DNA from: Scleromitrula shiraiana
Lineage: Eukaryota > Ascomycota > Leotiomycetes > Helotiales > Sclerotiniaceae
Reading direction: 5' to 3'
Length of the DNA stretch: 64,000 nucleotides
Assembly (NCBI GenBank): GCA_028455995.1
Contig: JABELC010000014.1
Span: 992,001 to 1,056,000, forward strand
Shown here: positions 57,414 to 64,000 of the stretch, in pieces
How positions within the stretch are numbered: the stretch's first letter is position 1
How the letters are laid out: each line of letters begins with the position of its first letter
Position numbers and translations under genes: made by a program
The notes under the pieces: generated by a model
Database searches by the model: none
Told to the model about the DNA's origin: nothing
What the model saw: the letters and a program-made list of their open reading frames with translations, nothing else

Positions 57414-60400
57414 CTACTCCTCAACCACCCCAAAACTCCTCTCACTCCCCAAATTACTCCCCTTCCTCCCCAATCTCAACACACTAAACCTCTTCCGAAC
57501 CCCATTCATCTTGCCCTTCTCCCCCATCCCAAGTCCAAGTCCAACACCCATTCCCATGCCCAATCCCGAACTTACTGATCCCGTCATATGCTCATCTCCT
57601 CCACCTGCTCTTCTGTTGCTACTTGAACTTCTCGTCCCTTGACTTATACCGCCGTTTGCAGCAAATGAATGGACACCACCACCGCCAGCGATCGAAAGAT
57701 CAGATTGTGTAACCCATTCCCCTCCACCATTAGTACTCTGCTTATCATTTTCATTCTCATGATCCCTCTCTCTAGTCACAAAATCAGAAGTATCCTCCTC
57801 CAAAATCTCATTTCTTTCCTTTTCTCTCCCTCTCGACTGCGAGAGTCCATGTCCATGCCCATTACCATTCAAAGAAATCCCATTCATACCCAACCCATTC
57901 CCCGAAAAAAAGCTCTTCCTATTTTCCTTTTCTTTCCTTTTCCCATTTAAACCGACATCACCCCCTTCATCGTTAAGACTTCCATTTCTAGACAAGAAAG
58001 ACGAGAGACGCCTCGTGCGCGTCTGATGAGGACTATCTAATATACTCGTATCAATCGTACCATTCGTAAGTGATATAGGAATAGTGCCATGACTTTGACT
58101 ATGCAAAATGTCTTTTTTGGAAGAGGAAGAAGGGGAAAGTGTCCAAGAGGAAACAGCTAGAGGAGGTGGACTGGAGATGCGAGTCTGGGGGTGGGCATTT
58201 GGATGAGGGGTTAGAGTTGCGAGTTCTGGCGCGAATGTTTGTTCGAAATCTATAAATATCAAATCAACTAGTGGTTGTGGAGGGGGGGAGGATGGAGACA
58301 TACAATGTTGTAAATCATCTTGACTATGAAGATTAGGTGATTTTTCAAACATAGCCAAACATCTCTTAATCATAATAGCATGATCAATCAACGCAACCTT
58401 CAATGAATTTTCTGTCGGACTCAATTCCAATTCTTCTTCATCTTCATCATCCTGAAACCTATAAGGTAATAGTTCTCTATATTTGGAAATGCTAGATTCG
58501 GAATCAGGATTGACTGAAATATTAAGTGCCTCGATCAGCAGTGGAGCAATATCCTCTTCACCATCCGCAATTCTTCTTTCTACAGCAGCCATCTCTTGGG
58601 TTTTTCGAATGATTCTTTCAAGAGCTGTTTGATGAGCATCAAGCTTATAACGATCCACTTGAATAATTTCGCTACGACGAAGGATGGTGGGGAATGAATC
58701 TTGAGTTGTATAGATGATTTTCTCCGCGGAATGATCACCAATTGGTCCGGAAGTAATACGGCGAGATGTAGTTGAGAACAATTGAGGATGGACTGAAAGA
58801 AGATAATCTCTAACGATGTGAGGAACTTTGTCTCGTTGGAAGACTTGATGATTCAAATCGCGATATGGACTTAGAGCGGAAATTTGTAAAAATTGTCCTT
58901 CCACATCATTAACATCTCCAGATGTAATAATTTGTGCTGATGGATGTTGTTCTTGCATACGATCGGTGAATTGAGATGTTCTTTCGGTAGGTGAACCTTC
59001 ATAAACAAATTCCTTATCCCGTAAACTTTGAGGGAATCCCATCCCTTTGAAAACGACACGGAAGTATTTTGGAATGATCTTATCACTTTTAGAAATGCTT
59101 TCGTATATTGTAGCGATAGCTCGTTGTGTTCTGGCCAATTTTGAGAAATCAAAGATATTCTCCTCATATTGAATTTGCAATTCTTTGTATGCTGCCAATG
59201 CACTACTCCATGCTTCACCTTCCTCAAAGTTCTTAATCATATCGAAATAGATACGTTCCTTTCGATCAAATTGGGATTGCGCTGGAAATTCTGGGTCGGT
59301 GAGTGGAGGTAAGATTTTCGATGGATCCCAATCGTACAAATCTGCATGAAGTCGTAATGCAAGACCTGCTTCGGTTGGATTTCTTGCATTGCTTTGTAAA
59401 TCCGCAAGTTGATGTACATATCGAATAAATATTTCCTCTTTTTGCATATCTCGGAGAAATTCCATCAGGCGTAGCCGATGAATCATATGTGAAGCCTCAC
59501 CTGTAACATCCGTACTATGAACCACGGTGAGCAAGTCAAGGAATTCATCTGTCGTAGCAGTAAGTTCTCTCATGGCATTATACAGTGGTTCGTCTGGAAT
59601 TTGAGAAAGTCGGTCAAATGAACTCAACAACTCATTGATGAATAATTTTTGAAGAATACTTTCCGTCAAAGGTTTTGACTTGAAAAGTTGATCCAGACAA
59701 TCAATGATTCCAGTTTGAATAGTACTCAAATCTTCACTTAAAGTCCATTCACTAATGATCATCGTTTGAAGTACCTCCACAGCTACTCTTCGAAGACCTT
59801 CATGAACACTCAAACAAAGTTCGAGTATGGGACCAATTAAAGCAGGTACATATTGTACTTGATAACCTCCCATCTTTCTCAAGCCGTACTTTTCTCTCTC
59901 ATCAGGAGTAGTTTCCCAACCAATACATTCCCAAGTCCTTCGAAGTAATTCCGCACCGCTTTCCCTTACATCACCAGCGATCTTCCAAACAGCTCTTCGT
60001 TTTTGTTCAGGAAATGTTTCGAGTGCTAGAGAATCGCTACCGACGAGTTTGAGTAAAGTTGTAAAGAAAGCTTTCCATAATTCCGTATTATAACTCTCCG
60101 CCTCATCAGGGTGTGGTAAGAATCCCTCTATAAGAATGCGAGCCAAATACTCAAGAGTTTTTAATGTAGATTTATGATGAAAAATTCGAATGCTTAACCA
60201 GCTTTGAGGAAATGATTCGCATTCAAGTACACTCAAATGAACATTTAGTATATCTTCAATTAGTGTTGCGAGGTTTCCTTCGGCAATTTCCAGTTGCATG
60301 CCTGCGGGCAATGTTGAAATCGCCGAAAGAATTGCAGATAATTCAATTAAAACTTCATCGAACTCTGCTTGTTCTGATATCGCTTTCGTAGGAAACGGGT

Positions 60401-63400
60401 AAGTTGTTGGGAAAAGTAAGGACAATCGGGTCTTCGTTGGTAATTTGGTACCTCGTATAGAAAGGTATGAATCGATGATTTTAGGAACATAAGTTGGAAT
60501 TTCAACGCGTAGGCTTTTCATTTGAATCGCCAGAATTGAGCAGCATAATCGAACTTGATCCCTCCATTGATCTGTAACTTCTGTCGTCTTACCCCAATGC
60601 GGTGCAAGCCATCTGGACGTATTTGCACTTAGAGCTGACAATTGTTCCACCCCAGAGAAAAGGTCCAATCGTGAGTAATTAATAATTAAAACAAGCTTAT
60701 ACAATATTAGCTTTCCCTTTACCAATGCACATGAATCCATAAAGTCAATGGCAATATGCAAAATTTGTTCTTTGCTAAGTAACCCTGTAAGTTCTGGTAA
60801 CCATGTATGGAAATGTTGAACAGCCAAAGTTTGACTTCCAACTAAAATTGGAGCCGTAGTCCTCATCATTCCTTCAAGTGCCTTGAAAATTTGTCGAAGC
60901 TGGCGACCAAAGCCTGAAGATGAGTGTGTGATGCCAATATCTTGCTCCTTTATCTTTTGTTGACCTCTTGCATGAGTTATGAATTTGAGGATATGTCGAA
61001 CCACCTTGAATGTGGCTCTCAGCTTCCTTGATGTTTCCGGATCTGATGGCTTAGCAAGTAATCTAGTGAAAGATCTAACAAGACATAATGATGCGAAAGG
61101 ATAATTAAATCTAGTTTCGGCGTATTGATCAACCAAAGGACCAAGATTAAATCGACGGTCATGCACAATGGAAAGTACTGTAACCAAAGAACTGAATATC
61201 AAGTCTTCGTAATCATCATTTCCAGTATGCTCGACAAGGATTCCAAAAATAGCATCGAAGACATCGCTAAGAAGTTTCACAATCTCAATCTCCGGAACGA
61301 AAACCAATCTTTGTAGTAGCTGTTGCAACTCTCCCGCTCGCTGATCTTTCCATTTCAGTAGGCGTAAGAGTACCTTGTCTTGAGAAAATTTTGTGCTGCA
61401 TAGGAATGATTGAATTAGAAGGCATGCGATAGGTCCTGTAACAGCTTCATCTTTCGAAAGGTTATCCTTCCCACGAGAACTCCATGGTAAAACAAGATAA
61501 CCGCCCTTTCCAGCCGAACCTCCTTTCGCAGTTGACGTTGTTTCGTCATATCTATAAATGAGTAAGGAGTGATGACCATCATTCATAAAGGCTTGTTGAT
61601 CCCAAAGTGGCATGTAACAAATTCCAAATGGATGATTGGGAACATCAGCAAGTACCATTACTAAATGGCAAGTAGGGACATCTGATTGTGGTATTGAAAG
61701 ACGTAAAGTTTGATTCCAAGCATCGCCACGTTCAGCAGCTACCGATTCCCACGAACTTTGACCATTGGAATTTGATGATGGGTATATACATCCCTCGACT
61801 CGTTCACCGTTACTTTTTCTAACTTCCAAAGTGATTTGAAGGTTGGATCCTGTTATGCTTGAGGATATAGGTGTAGCACTACCAGTTGATCTTGAAAGTA
61901 GTGCTTGTCGTGGAAGAATTGCTTCATCAAGTGTGATATAGATATCTGACCTCGGTTTTGTTGGTGCTCCAGAAAATCCCATCTTATTTGTCTTTGAAAT
62001 TCCAGATAATAAAGTGGGAGTGGACTTGATTAATTCATCTGCATCCGGACTATCAAATGCTTTCAAATAGATTTGCAATCGTTCCGCTCTTTTCGATTTA
62101 TCATAATGAGTGGATTGACTCGTCATCAAATCTCGGATAATTTCCTCCCAACCATCATTCGCTCCTGGTTTTTCATGTCCAAATGCAGCTAAAGGAGACC
62201 AAATAGTCATAACATGTTCAGCTTCTTCTCGGTTTTTTATGAGTGAACTCAACTTTAAAGCACCAAGTCCAACAGTTCTTGAAACGATTTGACTAACAGA
62301 TCCTGGTTTATGCTCGCCATCCTGATGTCTTGATGATGAACTCTTAGTAGTTCCATCACGGCTAGATTTCGAATCATTACTGGCTTCGGAGGTTTCTGAA
62401 AGCGAATTAAGTTTCGAAGGATTATGGTTATTCCTGGAGAAAGTCTTCTGACCCCACATCAAACTTCTTCTATCGGATTTAGTTATACCACTACCTGTAG
62501 TGGAAGGAGGTTTTGGTTCCTTGGAATCTCTAGAGAATGAATTACCTCGAGATGCACCACGAGATGGAGGTTTTCCGGCTATAACTTGATTTGTTGATTG
62601 TACCTTAACTATTAGATATAATTCACCCTCGGTAGATGGTAGATCTCCAATATCATTTGATGCAAGATCTGTAAAAAGTGTTCTCATTTCTGGAGTTTTT
62701 GACATACTTCCTAATGATCCGCTGGGAGGTACCTCGACGATATAAGTTTCCGAAAGTGCTCTTCCTTTGGATCCAGAGGTTTTTGAAGCCAAGAAAAATG
62801 ATAAAGTCGTTGATTCTGTAGAAGCTCCAACAAATGCCTTTACATCTAGCAGCAGGTGATGTAATGCGAGACTTTCATTGGGGCTACAAAGTTGTGGTTT
62901 CTCATCCAGTAAACTCATCATGGATTGTAACTTTGTAACCTCCACAGCAGAATCATTACTCGTTAATACCCTTCCTCTCTCATCGGGATCTCTAACAACA
63001 ACCTCCCCATTGAATAACTTATTTCCCTTAACTAAATCCCAAACAGTCTTCTCCCTCAGAACTTGTAATTCCTCCTTGGTACAAACATTATGTAGAATTT
63101 GTCTCCTCGAAAGATCCAGATTTTTGACCAAACTTGACATCTTATCCAGTTGATGATATTGTCTCGACAACAAAAGTTCATGTAAATTGGTTGAATGCCA
63201 TTCTCTCAAACAAGATGCGATTTCATCTACTAAAGGTTCCGAAGCAGACGTTGGTGTCTCATCTCCAATTTTTAACATAGGTACAGGAGCTGCTGGTTTC
63301 GAAGTACCTGGTTGCCTTTTCGCAATAACCGATAATCTTGGTGAAGTTCCATTTGTGAGAGCTTGACTCTTTCTCTTCTTTTTGATATGTTGTCCATTTT

Positions 63401-63881
63401 TGCCATTGATACCATTTATGCCATTTAATTCTCCAGATATTTTGGTTTGCAGTATTTGTGGGCCATCTACCGGATTCGAAAGGGGTGAAAAATAATCGTC
63501 GTCCGTCGTTGTTCCATTGGTAAGTCCGAGTGTATAGCCAGTTGTATATGAAGCCAATCTTTCCTCTTGTTGTTCTTCCTCATCAGAGATATCCTCCTCA
63601 TCTTCATCGTCTCCTAATACCTCCCTAACTTCAACACAACTCTTTGGAAATATACCAGAAAATACCCTTGCCTCTAAAGTCTGACCTTTTGTACTAGTCA
63701 ATCCAGATAACAAACTTGGGGGCGCAACCAAATATCCTCGAAACCATTGTAAATCCTTTCCACCTTGTTCAATTATGTATAATTCATCTCCTAGTTCGAG
63801 TGGAAGATCTGCGGGTGAAGAAGCAATAAATGGGAACGTTGCGACAGCGAATGCGATTCTTGGAAGAGGTTGCCAGGGCAT
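57414..63881 (-). CDS. DCK1: DOCK-family guanine nucleotide exchange factor (Dck1 type)
   Basis: One open frame of 2155 codons. Residues about 8-85 are an SH3 domain (AVATFPFIASSPADLPLELGD...GIFPKSCVEV). Residues about 640-850 are the C2-like DHR-1 (DIYITLDEAILPRQAL; SLLIYRYDETTS). Residues about 1490-1880 are the DHR-2 exchange domain (AAYKELQIQYEENIFDFSKLA, YFRVVFKGMGFP, FVYEG). The tail is Ser/Gly/Asn-rich. DOCK proteins with an Elmo partner (yeast Dck1-Lmo1) activate Rho/Rac GTPases for polarity, cell-wall stress and mitophagy. A probable 54-bp intron (58303..58250; GTATGT donor, TTTATAG acceptor) lies in frame just after DHR-2; splicing it gives 2137 residues and the smoother join LQHYFEQTFAPEL. 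Without it an odd Pro/Ser insert is read. The start ATG at 63881 begins directly before the SH3. Confidence 0.92.
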   Translation of the reverse strand: MPWQPLPRIAFAVATFPFIASSPADLPLELGDELYIIEQGGKDLQWFRGYLVAPPSLLSGLTSTKGQTLEARVFSGIFPKSCVEVREVLGDDEDEEDISDEEEQQEERLASYTTGYTLGLTNGTTTDDDYFSPLSNPVDGPQILQTKISGELNGINGINGKNGQHIKKKRKSQALTNGTSPRLSVIAKRQPGTSKPAAPVPMLKIGDETPTSASEPLVDEIASCLREWHSTNLHELLLSRQYHQLDKMSSLVKNLDLSRRQILHNVCTKEELQVLREKTVWDLVKGNKLFNGEVVVRDPDERGRVLTSNDSAVEVTKLQSMMSLLDEKPQLCSPNESLALHHLLLDVKAFVGASTESTTLSFFLASKTSGSKGRALSETYIVEVPPSGSLGSMSKTPEMRTLFTDLASNDIGDLPSTEGELYLIVKVQSTNQVIAGKPPSRGASRGNSFSRDSKEPKPPSTTGSGITKSDRRSLMWGQKTFSRNNHNPSKLNSLSETSEASNDSKSSRDGTTKSSSSRHQDGEHKPGSVSQIVSRTVGLGALKLSSLIKNREEAEHVMTIWSPLAAFGHEKPGANDGWEEIIRDLMTSQSTHYDKSKRAERLQIYLKAFDSPDADELIKSTPTLLSGISKTNKMGFSGAPTKPRSDIYITLDEAILPRQALLSRSTGSATPISSSITGSNLQITLEVRKSNGERVEGCIYPSSNSNGQSSWESVAAERGDAWNQTLRLSIPQSDVPTCHLVMVLADVPNHPFGICYMPLWDQQAFMNDGHHSLLIYRYDETTSTAKGGSAGKGGYLVLPWSSRGKDNLSKDEAVTGPIACLLIQSFLCSTKFSQDKVLLRLLKWKDQRAGELQQLLQRLVFVPEIEIVKLLSDVFDAIFGILVEHTGNDDYEDLIFSSLVTVLSIVHDRRFNLGPLVDQYAETRFNYPFASLCLVRSFTRLLAKPSDPETSRKLRATFKVVRHILKFITHARGQQKIKEQDIGITHSSSGFGRQLRQIFKALEGMMRTTAPILVGSQTLAVQHFHTWLPELTGLLSKEQILHIAIDFMDSCALVKGKLILYKLVLIINYSRLDLFSGVEQLSALSANTSRWLAPHWGKTTEVTDQWRDQVRLCCSILAIQMKSLRVEIPTYVPKIIDSYLSIRGTKLPTKTRLSLLFPTTYPFPTKAISEQAEFDEVLIELSAILSAISTLPAGMQLEIAEGNLATLIEDILNVHLSVLECESFPQSWLSIRIFHHKSTLKTLEYLARILIEGFLPHPDEAESYNTELWKAFFTTLLKLVGSDSLALETFPEQKRRAVWKIAGDVRESGAELLRRTWECIGWETTPDEREKYGLRKMGGYQVQYVPALIGPILELCLSVHEGLRRVAVEVLQTMIISEWTLSEDLSTIQTGIIDCLDQLFKSKPLTESILQKLFINELLSSFDRLSQIPDEPLYNAMRELTATTDEFLDLLTVVHSTDVTGEASHMIHRLRLMEFLRDMQKEEIFIRYVHQLADLQSNARNPTEAGLALRLHADLYDWDPSKILPPLTDPEFPAQSQFDRKERIYFDMIKNFEEGEAWSSALAAYKELQIQYEENIFDFSKLARTQRAIATIYESISKSDKIIPKYFRVVFKGMGFPQSLRDKEFVYEGSPTERTSQFTDRMQEQHPSAQIITSGDVNDVEGQFLQISALSPYRDLNHQVFQRDKVPHIVRDYLLSVHPQLFSTTSRRITSGPIGDHSAEKIIYTTQDSFPTILRRSEIIQVDRYKLDAHQTALERIIRKTQEMAAVERRIADGEEDIAPLLIEALNISVNPDSESSISKYRELLPYRFQDDEDEEELELSPTENSLKVALIDHAIMIKRCLAMFEKSPNLHSQDDLQHCMSPSSPPPQPLVDLIFIDFEQTFAPELATLTPHPNAHPQTRISSPPPLAVSSWTLSPSSSSKKDILHSQSHGTIPISLTNGTIDTSILDSPHQTRTRRLSSFLSRNGSLNDEGGDVGLNGKRKEKENRKSFFSGNGLGMNGISLNGNGHGHGLSQSRGREKERNEILEEDTSDFVTRERDHENENDKQSTNGGGEWVTQSDLSIAGGGGVHSFAANGGISQGTRSSSSNRRAGGGDEHMTGSVSSGLGMGMGVGLGLGMGEKGKMNGVRKRFSVLRLGRKGSNLGSERSFGVVEE

Positions 63882-64000
63882 TATTATCGTTTGCGCATTT
63901 GGAAGAGTGTGGATTCCTCGATATCGAATATGATTGATTAAATTCTATAGAAGGAATGTAGGAAATAAATAGAATTCATTCATTAGGAAGAGGAATTCTG
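63882..64000. other. Promoter side of the DOCK gene
   Basis: Only 119 bp of upstream sequence lies in the window. No element can be named. Confidence 0.4.

Overview
This is eukaryotic nuclear DNA from a filamentous ascomycete (Pezizomycotina). The evidence is compact genes with short GT..AG introns of about 45-100 bp, a fungal STAND/NLR protein with ankyrin repeats, a Ppo-type fatty-acid dioxygenase, a DOCK protein of the yeast Dck1 type, and AT-only islands typical of RIP-mutated repeats. The mix would suit a leotiomycete of the Botrytis/Sclerotinia kind, but that placement is inference from gene content, not a database match. No CRISPR array, operon, rRNA or convincing tRNA was seen.

Layout. 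1-5.2 kb: dynactin p150Glued (+). 6.2-7.75 kb: GPI-type secreted acid phosphatase of the phosphoesterase family (+). 7.75-11.3 kb: G-rich simple repeats, then an AT-rich TIR transposon (9690-10583) inserted in a short dispersed repeat. 11.36-12.9 kb: monocarboxylate-type MFS transporter (+). 13.8-15.4 kb: secreted histidine acid phosphatase (-). 16.0-16.7 kb: NADPH-dependent FMN reductase (-). 17.7-18.5 kb: GT61-like glycosyltransferase C-terminal piece (+). 19.05-21.4 kb: peroxisomal ABC half-transporter of Pxa2/ALDP type (+). 21.6-22.7 kb: secreted protein of unknown function (-). 24.6-27.8 kb: HeLo-like/NACHT/ankyrin NLR with a one-base frameshift (+). 28.9-32.5 kb: two uncharacterised fungal genes (-). 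32.97-33.74 kb: second copy of the TIR transposon. 33.8-34.7 kb: broken MFS gene (+). 34.9-36.9 kb: intact MFS transporter (-).

36.9-40.3 kb is a nearly gene-free AT island. It holds a 956-bp long-inverted-repeat element with TA flanks, a 9-bp tandem array, and about 27 copies of the palindrome ACTAGT, far above the rest of the window. 41-47 kb is a district of Ser/Lys/Glu-rich genes and gene relics. It includes an intact three-exon gene (41015-42166), a decayed gene with stop codons (42784-43666) and a small three-exon gene starting MGCGSSK, a dual-acylation signal (44977-45687). 48-49.1 kb is a decayed alpha/beta-hydrolase. 49.5-53.6 kb is a 12-exon Ppo dioxygenase/P450 fusion (-). 55.2-56.4 kb is the Tsc13 enoyl-CoA reductase (+). 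57.4-63.9 kb is a DOCK/Dck1 Rho-GEF (-).

Links between genes. Three lipid genes lie in the window: Tsc13 makes very-long-chain acyl-CoA in the ER, the Pxa2-like transporter imports such acyl-CoA into peroxisomes, and the Ppo enzyme makes oxylipins. Ppo and Tsc13 are divergent neighbours. p150Glued and DOCK serve microtubule transport and Rho-type GTPase signalling. Two acid phosphatases of unrelated fold lie within 9 kb. Intact housekeeping genes alternate with decayed or lineage-specific genes around the repeats. I deduced all exon borders by hand from splice signals and reading-frame continuity.
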